Shown: positions 9,405 through 20,096 of the stretch, piece by piece
Layout: each line of letters opens with the position of its first letter
Position numbering within the stretch: the first letter of the stretch is position 1
From: Tetmemena sp. SeJ-2015
Taxonomy: Eukaryota > Ciliophora > Spirotrichea > Sporadotrichida > Oxytrichidae
Direction: 5' to 3'
Assembly (NCBI GenBank): GCA_027382625.1
Contig: JAJKFJ010023882.1
Coordinates: forward strand, 1-54,922
Length of the DNA stretch: 54,922 nucleotides
Program-made: the position numbers and the translations under genes
The notes under the pieces: generated by a model
The model's input: the letters and a program-made list of their open reading frames with translations, nothing else
The model's database searches: none
Told to the model about the DNA's origin: nothing

Positions 9405-10775
9405 TCAAGTGTTTGATTAATTTTGATATTCAAAAGTCCGTCTTTGCTAACGTTGATATTCCAAAGTAAAGAGCGTCTAAAAATTTATAAAATATTTTAA
9501 GTCAACATAATCACTCGCCCAAGATCCTTGACCTGGTTAGAATCCAGCGATCTTAAAATGAACATCCTCTCCCTTCGAAGTCTTGATGGTTCTTTCATAA
9601 TGATCAACGTGAGTAATATCTGGAATAACAAGAATTTGGTCTTCTTCTTTTTGCATAAATGTTTTGAAGTAAGAGTAGTCGTAGAAATAAGGGCCTGTAT
9701 CAAAGAGAGTTGAGCCCTTTGTTATGACCCAGCATGGCAATAGAAGAAAAAAAATATAGGTGGAGCGGTTTCCCGGCTTTGCTTTCTACCTTTTAGAGCA
9801 TAAATAAATAAGCTGGTAGTTCTTCTTGAACTCGGTGATGTAGTTTTTATGGATGGGGTGTCCTGCTCTTGAAAGGAAACCCCAAGTAAACAAAACGTCT
9901 TGGTCGAATTCTCCACATCTAAATCCAAAGAAGTCGAATAGCTTATGCACATTCATGTCCCACTCCTTTAGCCAAAAATCGAGGTCAATATAGAAACCTC
10001 CCACCTCAAAGTTGATTGCCATTCTTGCAAAATCAGCTGCTGCTCCAACTCTATCCGTGTCAGAGTAATCAATCAAAGCCTCGAGCATGATATCGTCAAA
10101 TGCCTTCAGCTCAGTCAATTCTCTTACTATGTAGCCCAAATTTTGCATGTATTAGACAGAGCGAGGAATTAGTTTCTTGTCATTGACCCAAAAGATATGC
10201 TCCCACTTTTGTATTTGATTTCCTTAAGCGTCATAATTGTAAGAATCTCTAGCTAGTGCTTGATCAAGTATCTGATTGGTAGTTTTAAGTTTGGTTTGTA
10301 AATCTTCATCCACAAGCACATCTAGCATCTCTCTTGGGTTGTTAGGAGATGTGATCCAGATTCTATGAGACTTCAAAGGGATTCTATAGACTCTTGCATC
10401 GTATTCTATCGGCCTTTAGAGCAAGAAAGATTCTTCAATCAAATGAAAATTAAATGCGAGTTCTAATTTTAAAAGGATGCAACAATATAAACAATAAGTT
10501 CATAAACATGAAAACTATTTCTTACCTCATTAATTTTTGTCGAAACCAAGTTAGCGGTAATAAGCCTAGAAATATTTGTAGCTTGAGAGGGTAGTTCTTG
10601 GGAGAATGCAAAAGTCAAGATAGTTTAGCACAAACAAAACTTTCTAAATGTGGCTCGTATCGTTCTATTTAATTAATGCAGTCAAACCTCCTGCAGCTTC
10701 CTCAACTGTTCCTGCTTTCGTCTAGAATCCCAAAGCAAGAATTACTATAGCACTCAGTAATATACAAGGTTTCAT
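9405..10775 (-). CDS. DXD-motif glycosyltransferase, signal-anchored
   Basis: This is a glycosyltransferase of the sugar-binding DXD family (Och1/Gly_transf_sug type), expected in the ER or Golgi lumen. The protein starts MKPCILLSAIVILALGF, a signal peptide or anchor, followed by a second hydrophobic stretch LQIFLGLLPLTWF. The core reads HRIWITSPNNP, KWEHIFWVNDKKLIP, ADFARMAINFEVGG and FYIDLDFW, where DLD is the metal-binding DXD. TKGSTLFDTGPYFYDY follows near the end. Three IESs (10619, 10464, 9732) were found. With them removed the frame is continuous from ATG 10775 to TGA 9405-9407. The donor sugar and target cannot be told. The promoter region overlaps the end of the next gene upstream. 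Confidence 0.82.
9732..9801 (-). other. probable in-frame IES in the glycosyltransferase, pointer ATGC
   Basis: ATGC (- strand) at 9801-9798 and 9735-9732 bounds 66 bp. Both readings stay open, but excision joins NYQLIYLC directly to WVITKGSTLFDTGP and removes a family-atypical, unusually GC-rich insert. Confidence 0.5.
10464..10537 (-). other. IES in the glycosyltransferase, pointer AAAATTA
   Basis: The 7-bp pointer lies at 10537-10531 and 10470-10464 on the - strand, a 67-bp IES. Excision joins PLTWFRQK to LELAFNFHLIEE in frame. Confidence 0.82.
10619..10649 (-). other. IES in the glycosyltransferase, pointer TTTTG
   Basis: TTTTG on the - strand at 10649-10645 and 10623-10619, a 26-bp IES. 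Excision joins HIQKVL to HSPKNYPLK and removes a downstream in-frame TGA. Confidence 0.78.
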
Positions 10776-10863
10776 TTTGAAATCTTAAATTTTAAATAAT
10801 AAGTTTAAATATCAAGTTTGGTAGGCCCATAATTCTATAATTTGTGCGATTTTAGATAATTAT

Positions 10864-10872
10864 TTCTAGCTT
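10864..10872 (-). repeat. scrambled pointer of the ASH gene, copy at end of first block
   Basis: AAGCTAGAA on the - strand, identical to 20674-20682. Joining here gives FLLRPKLELLTEKPS in frame. The bases on either side differ between the copies, so the pointer is exactly 9 bp. Confidence 0.85.
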
Positions 10873-13800
10873 TGGTCTCAAAAGGAAGCCGTCTAAGATA
10901 AGTTTTTAGGAATCTCCATTTGTAAAATAGGCAATTAGCTCTCCAACTCGCTCATTCTTGATGATGTTTGGCCATTCTTCACCGCTAAAAGGCGATGGAG
11001 CTTAGAACTTCACATAAATTATAATTATTTCTCTTAATGCACATCTATTTCGACAATCTTGAGAGGCTGGAGACAGAACATAGTCTCAATCTTTTGCTTA
11101 ACAACTAAATTATCATTAGAAAATAAGTGTGAGCTTACTTTTAGATTGAGGAGTAGATGTGGCCAATGGATGCTTGGCTCCAGAGTTAGTCTTAGTCTTA
11201 ACTATCTCGAATGGCCCTGATATAGTCAAGTTGAAGTTGATGTTTCCGTTTTATTTAGAGTCGTTAGTGTAAGTAAGCTTTTGTGTTCCACTAGGAGCGT
11301 CAGGATCTTAGGGCGTTGACCAGTACTTGAATTTCAATTTCCAGATTGTCTCCGTCAAATCTGCTCTTCTTATCAATTCGGGAATCCTTTCCTCAAGAAC
11401 TCATCTCCGTCGTCGGCGATCTAAAGCTCGTCCCTTGAGAGTTCAGGAGTGGCTAAAATTACTGATTTAAATTCTCCAACTCCCTTATTTGAATAGAAAG
11501 TGACGTTGAAGGAAGTGGTTTCTCTTGGCCCTACTGTCATAATTTTGGGTTGAATTTCAAATGCAGAGTCATAATTTATAAATTCAAGACTGAAAGAGCT
11601 TCAAAGTTAAACTTGAAAGGGTTTTCTTTTCTGTCATAACTAAAGTTCTTGGCTATTGAAAGATTGAATAAGTCAGTGTCCTTATTGACGAGATCTTTGG
11701 TGTCGAATATCTTCCACTCTATTTGGACTGATCTAATTCCAGTGTTCTTGATCTTAAATTCCTTTTATATAGGCTAGGAATTGCAAACTATAGTGGGCAT
11801 AGGCAGAGTAGGAGGGATAGTTTTATAATTCAAACCAAATGAAGCATACCTCTAGCAAAGTTTGAATGAAGGTTTCTCCAGTTGCAGAAGAAAACTTTTG
11901 AAATGCTTCAAATTTATCCTCCTGGCTTGAATGGACTTCCATTTTGTAATTCTCATTAAATAATTTTGTCCACAGCAACGCTGCTCTTTTAAGAGACTTT
12001 TGATATATGATAATTGTCTATAAAATCTGGCAATAATTCTATCAGACTCAATTTTCTCCTCCCAATGGAACATAGCGGGTAAGTTTCCGTAATTCTTTAG
12101 TTCAATATTTTTATAAAATTTGTAACATAGCTGCATAGATTCTACCCATCTCAATCGATAATTGTGTTTAGAGTGATCCTTGGCTTTTAAACCTCAGCCA
12201 ATACTTAGAAGAACAGAGAGTCTGAGTCTTTAATTATCACCTCAAAGTATTCCTCCACAGACTCAGTCTTTATTGATTCAAGAATGCTCACATTAAGATG
12301 GTCTATCTATCTTTAAATTTATTTTAAAGAGAATCTTTAATTATATAAATACAATTTATTAACAAAATATTCTAAGAAAAGAAATAAATCCACATTCATT
12401 AATTTTCATGTAAGTTGCAACCTTATTTCAAAGCTAAAATTATTTAAATAGAATTTATCTTGATAGTGTTACCATTGGATGTTTTAGAAACTATATCATC
12501 GTAAATGTCACACATTAGAAACTCATGGGAGTTCCATCCTTTAATCATTACAATTGAGGCTATAGAAATTGATATAAAATCTTGTAAAATGAAATAATGT
12601 TTACTCACCACACTCTGAGCTAATATTTATTAGATTTCAAGTTCAATCTCCTTTTCACTTTCACACTTATAGCTTTGAATGGGAATGTCCTCAACAATTA
12701 TAAATTTCAATCATCCTCGTCTCTTTCACAGAATTTTATATCTAAATGCCATGTCTACTCGATCTCCAATAATTCAATCCCTCTATCATTCATAATATGA
12801 ATAAGTTTTCTTCCGTAACAACTGTAAGGAAGTCATCGAAATCTAAAAAGTTTAGTTAATCTCCAGTTTCTTTATTTGGATACTTCACATTAAATTAATC
12901 ATTAAATAAATTTAATGAACTTTTATTTTTTCAAGTTGAAGTTAAGATCTGCTTTAGAGTTAACTAAATTATAATTGAAGTTCAAGTGATTATCACCGAA
13001 TTAATAAAACCTTATCGATAGTTAGCTTAGGCTTAATTGTGTTTGCTAGCAGATTTAAAGATATGATGCCAAGAGATCCTTTCCTCAAATATAATGAACT
13101 AAAAAAGTCATGACTTTCCTCAGGCTCAAGAGCTTTGATATAATTAACATAAGATATTACATAATTCAAACCAACTTGATTCAAAGGGATGACAACAGGG
13201 CTTCCAGAGATGGCGATACTTATCGGGAATTCAACAGGTGGGAGTCCTTTAATTTCTGAAATAATCTTGTCATCAAACTTTCCACAAACATTGTTATAGA
13301 TAGTAACTGTGATAGGTACTTCAGAGTGAGGTGGAAGATCTCCAAGCTGTGGATTGAATACTATCGCAATTCCCTTGTTATTTGACAAGAAATAGCCTTG
13401 CTCTTTCTCAAGTTTCTTAGTCTAAGTGAAAGTTTCTCCTCGTAAATATAACTTTTGATTCTGCTCGTGCTCATCTGATAGAATAGCTCTGGTCCACTTT
13501 TTCTCAGGCTCAACTCCCTTCCCAAAACTTTTCCCAAATCTTGTCGAGCCAGATTTAGCAGAGGGTGCAAATCTGATTTACTTACCTCCTGTTTTAAATT
13601 TCCATTTTTGCTTGGAGATGATGTAGATAGCTGCTCGTTCATTAATCGTTCCTATTCTTCTTGAGCCTTTTACACTTCACTTTTCTGAACTGGAGCAGCA
13701 TGGCTAAGAGGTTCAAAGATCACTGATGAGAATTTGAATTGAGTCTTAATGCCAGATAGATTTTTCAAAATGAACTTCTGAGTTGAAGTCTTGTTAATTT

Positions 13801-16759
13801 TACAAGTAGGGAACGTCATCATCTTCAGTTAATTGCCTTGGAGCTCTTTCTAGAGTTTAGCCATAGCTCCACCTGAACCAGCAACTCTCTTATTTTAAGA
13901 GACTGACTGGTAATCATCTCCAGCGAATCCAGAAGCTTGGCTTTTATTAGGGTTGAAACTTGTAGTTGTGCCGCTCATATTCAGAGGAGCCACGGTTTCA
14001 TCAGTAGTCTCATAAGAAACATTCAATCCGAAAGCATCTGCATGTAATTCAAAGCCCAAAGGAATCTCAAGGTCATCGATATTGCAAATGAAGAGCTCGT
14101 TTATGTTTCCACCGATGTAAACTGTTGCAGAGAAATAAATATGCACTTCTTAACCGGGCAAAATAGTTCCTCTTGCAGGTTCAAATCTGGCTTAATTAAG
14201 CTTTTCCTAATTCTTAAGGACAATAGCATTCTTATTGTCTTGGTCTATTACCTCAGTAACACCTGCATAATTATTCCATCTCAATCACGTTTCTGTTTAG
14301 AGTTTAGTCATGTTTTTTCTTCAAGAGAAAGCATGAAATCCTATTTCGAGAAGGGTGAAATAGTGAAAGATGGTCTTTGTAATAAAGTATCTTTTAGAAA
14401 CTCCCACTGATGGATCTCCATCAATTTGGTCGGATTTCTCATATTATGTCAAAGTTTGAAAGTTAAGCCTCTTATTCTTGGAGTTCTTAATTATAACCTC
14501 CGAGGGAATAGGGCAAGTATTCTCTATCTGAACTCTATATTTCTGTACAGTGTTGACTTTGACCAATCCATATTCTAGAATAGGCTCAGTTACTTTAAGA
14601 ATAGGGCCTCTGAAATTTGCCCTACATTAAGCTTATTATTTAGTTTTCCATCCTAGACCTCTATGAAGAAATAAGCCATTTACTCTCTTACATTTTATCT
14701 GAGCTCTTAATCACGATTTCAATTAAAAAATTTTCACTTCTCAATTCGCCTTCTATGATTCCATTATAGGCAGATTTCAACGATTATCCCTGCGTTCTAA
14801 GATCGACTTCAAATGATTTTTTGCTCTTCCCCTCCATCTTAAGCTTATACTTTACTGATCCTTCGTAGTCTTTCTTTAGTTTTACAGTTTGGGTATACTC
14901 GTGATTTATGAACAAGTCTCCTTCAAAGAAAGCAACAGGTGGATCAATTTAGACCTAGCAAGAATTTCCCTAACCTCTCATGTTGAACTGAATCAAGGGT
15001 ATACTCAAGAATTAGGTATTAGATCCCACGTAAGTTGGCATGGGAATTCTAGACTTGGTTTGATTATTGGCTGCGAACTGTTTTAAGCCTTCAGGTGGAT
15101 TTCTCACGCTTTGAATAGGAAAAATATTTTAATCAACAATAAGATCTGCAAACTCATAGTAAGGCTCAGCATGTTCAGGTGTAAAGTGAATAGTGAACTC
15201 TATAACTTAACCGCCTTGAATCTTTCCTTAACTTGGCTCTACCTTATAGTGAGTATCTTCATCTGCAAGTGTGATTTTGTTGGTATTCTTAGTCTTATAA
15301 ACCGACCAATGGAAGGGCACTAGAATAGGGCTGTTGTTCTTAATGGTGAAGGTTCTTTTAGTTGATGAGGTTGGGTTAGTGTTTTCGAAGAAGAGAGTGG
15401 AGAAGGGATTCTTCTTGAAGTCTACTTCTCTACCATCAACTGAGATAATGTCCAAGTCTAGCATCGCTCCATATCCAGTCAACTTGTAAAACTCAGAAGT
15501 CTGATTGTCGCAGGCAAGGATTAAGTTTTCCTCTAACTAGCCTTCCTTTTCAGGAGAAAAGGACACATAAACATCAATCGCGTTTCCAGAGAACAAATAG
15601 AACTCAGATGGAGATAGAGTAAAGGAGCCAATTCGAATTGTATCAGGATCAGTTTGCTTGGAATCATCTCACTTAAATTTAAATGACTTTCACAGAAGAA
15701 CTTAAAACCTCCATCTCCTCCTGTATTAACACATCTGAATGCAAATTACCAACGATATATGACGTTTAGTTATATATTACCTATTGACATCACTTATCTA
15801 TAATTTATAATTTAATTGTTTCTCCAATCCAAGAGTGGAGACAATCAAGAGGATTGACTAGATTTATGACTGGAGGATCCCTCCTTGCTTTCAAAGGAAC
15901 TTTGAATGAGTTTTATTCACTTGAAATCTGCAAAGCTTGGTGCACAAAAGGAAATGGTTAATAGAACTGACATTTAAAATTAAAAATTGATAAGAATATC
16001 ATTCCTGGTGCAACATCTCCAGTTTCTTTGGCTTTTAATTCACATTTTTGAGTGTGAAGTTTTCACTAAGAACTATTTAAGAAATTTCTAAGCTTACGTT
16101 GTCGGAGGAATGAACTTTATTCTTCTGCATACTTGCGATGCATTGGTTATTTTGAGAGGTATCTCATATATTCCATTCACCTAATAGTCCACAAACTACA
16201 CAACTTGTGGCTCCACTCTGAAAGGATTCTTTTAATCAGCTATTTAACCTTGTCCAGCCTATAGTTTAAACTTATTAAGTCTTGTGCTAGAGAAATAATT
16301 GGAAGTTTTCAAAAGAGTTGCAGCTTTATTAACGTACCTGAGTCATTAGAATGGGAACTTTGTTAACAGCGTATCTTGGGTTCTTTAAGAACGTGATTTT
16401 CTTGCTCATAAATAAATGAATGAGTATATCTTAGACATATTGTCAATGATTTTGAAATTTTCTGCCTTCTCAGCTTCATTGAGAGATTGCATGTATGCAG
16501 GTTTCTTCAACCTCTTTGTGAGGAGATTTTTGGTTTAACCGGCTCCAGTTTGTCCTGCTCCGCTCATCGTGCCTCCTTGGGGATTTATATATCATAATTA
16601 TTATGAATGACTTTCAGCTTGTGTGTTGTTCATTTCGGCTTTTCTTTGCTGGAGATCTTTGATTGCCTTCTCTCTTCCTTTGGCCGACATGCCTCTTCGA
16701 GAGATAGTCATTCCACCTGGCTGTTACGAACCCATCGTAGATGCAAGTTTGGATGCCAT
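10864..16759 (-). CDS. ASH-domain ciliary protein (HYDIN/DLEC1-like), N-terminal and middle block
   Basis: A large - strand gene built of repeated ASH/MSP-like beta domains, as in the central-apparatus proteins HYDIN, DLEC1/CFAP81 and CFAP65. It starts at ATG 16759 (MASKLASTMGSQQPGG). Typical domain pieces are TFTIKNNSPILVPFHW (about 15.33 kb), ATVYIGGNINELFICN (14.1 kb), DLPPHSEVPITVTIYNN and PISIAISGSPVVIP (13.2 kb), IELKNYGNLPAMFHWE (12.1 kb), and FKIKNTGIRSVQIEWK (11.7 kb). Many small IESs and introns break the frame and most were not resolved individually; AT-rich patches around 12.3-12.9 kb and 15.7-16.4 kb are such inserts. The block has no stop. It ends in FLLRPKLE at the 9-bp pointer 10864-10872, which continues in the block at 20682. 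A central-pair or other axonemal role is inferred from the family. Confidence 0.8.
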
Positions 16760-17030
16760 TTTAAACTTAAAATGATACTTTCACAATAGGATGAGCAATC
16801 TGAGAGGTTTAGTAAATTCTTCAAGAGTTTTAATATATTTACTTTCTCCTTATTTAAATTAGATAACCATCAATATGAAAAGCAGTAAAAGTTTTAAATG
16901 AAAAGAAATAATAGTTCTAAATAATAGTTGTACTTTAACTCTAATTATTCTTTAAATATTATCAACATGTAGATTCATAATTAAAAACATGTTTTCTTAA
17001 AGGAGTGGTATTTAAATTATAAAATCAGTT
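16760..17030. other. spacer between the ASH start and the DHX35 N-block end
   Basis: AT-rich DNA with no coding signal. It separates the first MDS of the ASH gene from the last pointer of the DHX35 N-terminal block and probably contains the 5' end of the ASH chromosome. Confidence 0.5.
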
Positions 17031-17045
17031 AAATCTTCTTTTCTA
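17031..17045 (-). repeat. scrambled pointer of DHX35, copy at end of N block
   Basis: TAGAAAAGAAGATTT on the - strand, identical to 19994-19980. It spans the 3' splice site (TAG) of a short intron. Joining here gives NQITQEKKISHSVYC in frame. Confidence 0.9.
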
Positions 17046-18114
17046 CAAAGGATGAAACATAAAAATGTTATACCTTAAGTAATCTGGTTGAATTTCTCAA
17101 TGAAAAGATTAATTTCTTCCTAGCCAGTTAGGAAAACAAGAATGTCTCCTGAGTTTAAATCTTCCTTCATGTGGATAGTGATTGCAGTCTGAACTGCTTG
17201 CGAAACATAGTCTCTGCATGGTTGCTCTAAGTAGAATAAACCTTCCACTATAAATTGTATTAAATTTATTCATGATTGGACAACTTTATTTCAACTGGGT
17301 ACTGCCTGCCTTCGACCTCCACTACTTAAGCCCTAAAAGTTGGAGGTTCTTGAAAGAAACGCCAAAACATCTAAGCCTCAAGAGTTGCACTAGAGATAAT
17401 CAACTTAAGATCGTGTGGTCTCCTTCTTCTGATCTTCTTTAGCAGACCTAGTAAAAGAGAGAATATTAAATAATGGTTGTATGATGTCAGTGTAGAGACT
17501 CCTCTCATGGCAATCATCGATCATCAGCACAGAATAATTAGAAAGCAGAGGATCAACGAGCATCTCTCGAAGTAGCATTCCATCAGTCACCACCTTTATT
17601 TTAGTATTTTCTTCAGAGTAGTTTGCATCAAACCTTATAGAATAGCCAACTAAGCCTTCCTTCCCAAGCTAAGTGTTCAAGTTAAATGCAAGTCTGTTAG
17701 CTATGTTCAGAACTGATACTCTCTTTGGCAAAGTTATTCCTATCATTCTGTTTTTCTTTTCTGGTTATTTACTTTCATTTGTCTATTATCTGCTCTCTTT
17801 CTTTGCTGGCCAGTCGCAATAGCCTGCTTAGTACAAGAATTATGGGAGCTTAGTTGATTTTCCAGAACCAGTTTCTCCGATTACGATAGTTATAAAAATT
17901 ACAACTTATGAATAAGATAGTTGTGTTGTTTTACTGTATTGCATATAGAATATCAAGAGCCTTTTCTTCAACAGGCAAAGTTTTATACAGATCATTTTTG
18001 TTGAATGCAAGGAATGAACCAGACTCTCCCTCATCATCTTTCAATTATGCAACTTCATTATCTTGCTTAGTACCTCTCTCAAATTTTGCATTTTAGTTTT
18101 TCATTTTATTAATA
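17031..18114 (-). CDS. DHX35: DHX35-like DEAH helicase, N-terminal block (scrambled)
   Basis: This block carries the first RecA domain of a spliceosome-associated DEAH-box RNA helicase. It starts at ATG 18114 (MKNQNAKFERG). The Walker A reads [12 protein letters not shown], then [32 protein letters not shown], motif II as [13 protein letters not shown], motif III as [10 protein letters not shown], and motif IV LVFLTGQEEINLF. Motif II is DDCH where the family has DE[A/V/I]H, so the catalytic Glu is replaced by Asp. The conserved Gln of TGQEEI is TAG. IESs lie at 17885-17922 and about 17452-17473. The block ends in a short intron whose last bases form a 15-bp pointer (17031-17045). The second RecA domain is not downstream but upstream, at 19994. 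Confidence 0.9.
17452..17473 (-). other. IES in DHX35 N block, pointer TTA
   Basis: Pointer TTA (- strand) at 17473-17471 and 17454-17452, 19 bp apart. Excision gives [17 protein letters not shown], matching DHX35 relatives (IGLLKKIQKK). Confidence 0.7.
17885..17922 (-). other. IES in DHX35 N block, pointer AACTATC
   Basis: The 7-bp pointer at 17922-17916 and 17891-17885 (- strand) bounds a 31-bp IES just before Walker A. Excision gives [17 protein letters not shown] in frame. Confidence 0.9.
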
Positions 18115-18177
18115 TCTTCACAATTCTACAAACTAGAGAGAGAGATTCAAGACGGATTAATTAATTAAGATTTTAAT

Positions 18178-19994
18178 TCAGTATTCTTCATCATTAAAAC
18201 TAAGACCAACTTATGGCTTTGTCTGCTTGGAGCTTTGCTATTTACTCTACTCATCTGCTGAAGTTTTTATCCTCTTAAACTTTCCAAAAGCTACCTTTGA
18301 ATTAGTAGTTTCTTGAATTCTAGATTCTATCTTGCCATCATTCAGCTCCTATACTCCGATAGTTGAAGAGTCCTATTTTATTTATAGAAGAGTTTCAACT
18401 GCTTCACTATTCTTAGAGGATGCGAAATTAATGCCTCTCTTCCTAAAGCTGTTGCTCTAAACTGTTTCCTTATCCTTGGTATCTCTCTTCCACCACTGCG
18501 AGTCTTTGGATGAGTCTTGATTGCCCTTAAGTTAATCGTGTTTGAGATTGTTGATAGCCTCTTGCTTGTGTTTATCTTAGAGTATTTACTTTCTTTTGTC
18601 TACGTAGAAGTGAGGAGCTAGTTCAGTAAGCCACTCCACCTGTATCTCACTCACCTCCCTCATAAATTTCTTGGAAGTCACTACTATCTCGTTATACAGT
18701 ATCCACTTTGGTCTTATGTTGGCTAGCACACTTGATCTTTATTTAAAAAAGATGGATGGATAACTAGAACGTCTTCCATGCTTCTTACATTTCTATAAGT
18801 GCCGTCAGTCTGCCTTTGAGCCACATTTGCAAAGAAACCTGTCACTAGACTCTTCAGAATCGACTCTGGGTTGTCGTCATCGTCTGATTTAAGAATCCTA
18901 ATACCCAATACTCTCAAGTAACTCAGCAGTTGTTGTTTCACTTGTAAAGCCTTCTTTATTGACTTCTCGTTGACTTAAATAAAATACTTTGAATTAGAGT
19001 TAAGAAAGCAAAAGGTATTTAAGTACTAAGATTATCTATAAATATCTTAATTAAATTTCCATTTATTGACATAGCACTCTCTGCAAAGACCCTTCTTTTC
19101 TCCCTCTGATCTTTTAGAGTTGTATAAGTTAAGTATGTTGAGTAGAGTGATGTGATCTCCCTCTATTACTCCATGCTTCTTCCTTGCTTTTTGGATTATC
19201 TGCGGATCCTTAACTGTCACAAATAAGTTTTGCACAGACAGTAGAGCAGCAATCGACAGAATTAACAAATATAAGTATAATTTCATCAGTCACTCTCCAT
19301 TCATCTCTATCTAAACATTATGCAAGGAATATTTTACTTGAATTGAGGATGCAAGTAGCCATCCTAGGATCGATAGGCATCTCTACCAACTTCATGCCGA
19401 TGTCTGTGGTAAGTTGCGCCTAATCATCTATCGCTCCAAGAGAATATAAGACTTCCAGTGATCTGATGAAGTTCTCTTTGCTTGGAGGACTTAAGTAATC
19501 GAATGAAAAAATCTTAGTTAATATTTGAATGCAAGAAGGTTCTTAATTCCAAGTGCCTTCAGTTGAAGGATAAGTTAGGAAGTATCGCTTCTTTGAATTT
19601 CTGGCTTCATCTACAATGGTAAGTTATCGTAGTCTTCTTTTTTGCAAAGTCTAAAGCACTTTCCTGCGCTCACTCTTCCACATCTGCCTGCTCTTTAGTC
19701 GCATGAAGATTTGGAAGCTGGGATGACGACAAGAGATTCCATGTCTAAAAGAGTATAAAACTGAAATCAATCAAAGCTTACTTGTTTAGGGATCATAGTG
19801 CTTTATTTTCACAAAGCAGGAGTCAACAACATATACTATGTTGTCTATTGTGATTGAAGTCTCAGCTATATTAGTGGCAACAACTATCTTTCTCTTGTTT
19901 ATTTGAGTCGGCTCAAAAATTTTCATCTGCTTGTCTACCGATAAGTTAGCAAAGCAAGGCAGACAGTATACTGAGTGGGAAATCTTCTTTTCTA
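18178..19994 (-). CDS. DHX35: DHX35-like DEAH helicase, C-terminal block (scrambled)
   Basis: Second RecA domain, winged-helix/ratchet region and OB fold of the same helicase, placed upstream of the N-terminal block. In order: SVDKQMKIFEPTQ, motif V VATNIAETSITID, YVVDSCFVK, motif VI CDQRAGRCGRVSAGK, LEVLYSLGAIDD, MPIDPRMATCIL, ILSIAALLSVQNLFV, EGDHITLLNI, LVTGFFANVAQR, RPKWILYNEIVVTSKKF and WLTELAPHFY. A Lys/Gln-rich tail ends VGLSFNDEEY at TGA 18178-18180. VSGFFANAA and YNEVIQTSK in animal DHX35 make that the closest family member I can recall. One 37-bp intron (19745-19781) and IESs at 19501, 19260, 18970 and 18734 were resolved. The block begins with the 15-bp pointer at 19994-19980. Confidence 0.9.
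18734..18753 (-). other. IES in DHX35 C block, pointer ATC
   Basis: ATC (- strand) at 18753-18751 and 18736-18734, 17 bp apart. Excision gives VIHPSSVLANIRPKWILY, matching HPASVLYAEKPPRWVIY in animals. Confidence 0.82.
18970..19070 (-). other. IES in DHX35 C block, pointer GTCAA
   Basis: GTCAA (- strand) at 19070-19066 and 18974-18970, a 96-bp in-frame IES. Excision joins CRECYVN to EKSIKKALQVKQQLL. Confidence 0.75.
19260..19282 (-). other. IES in DHX35 C block, pointer AATT
   Basis: AATT at 19282-19279 and 19263-19260, 19 bp. Excision gives VTDEILSIAALLSVQNLF, the expected conserved helix. Confidence 0.85.
19501..19531 (-). other. IES in DHX35 C block, pointer CATTC
   Basis: CATTC (- strand) at 19531-19527 and 19505-19501, 26 bp. 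Excision joins IKNLLAF to DYLSPPSKENF in frame. Confidence 0.85.
19745..19781 (-). other. 37-bp intron in DHX35 C block
   Basis: GTAAGC...TTTTAG on the - strand, between KIKHYDPQT and NMESLVV, in phase and with no pointer repeat. Confidence 0.8.
19980..19994 (-). repeat. scrambled pointer of DHX35, copy at start of C block
   Basis: Identical over 15 bp to 17031-17045. The base before it on the - strand differs (A here, G there) and so does the base after it (C here, A there), fixing the pointer length. Confidence 0.9.
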
Positions 19995-20096
19995 TAATGA
20001 ATGAAGAGGAGTACAGAAAATTAAATTTAGAATTCTAAAGTTAAATAACAATTAACTGTGAGATCGCATCTTAGATTATCATCATCATCATCTATA

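Noticed and set aside
9497..9713. Two overlapping short ORFs on both strands
   Set aside because: They lie over the glycosyltransferase C terminus, where the - strand frame TKGSTLFDTGPYFYDY continues the DXD protein.
20081..20096. Acidic C-terminal extension of the ASH protein encoded by the ATC repeat
   Set aside because: It is in a different frame from SYEENHD-TGA and no pointer connects it, so the TGA at 20097-20099 is taken as the end.
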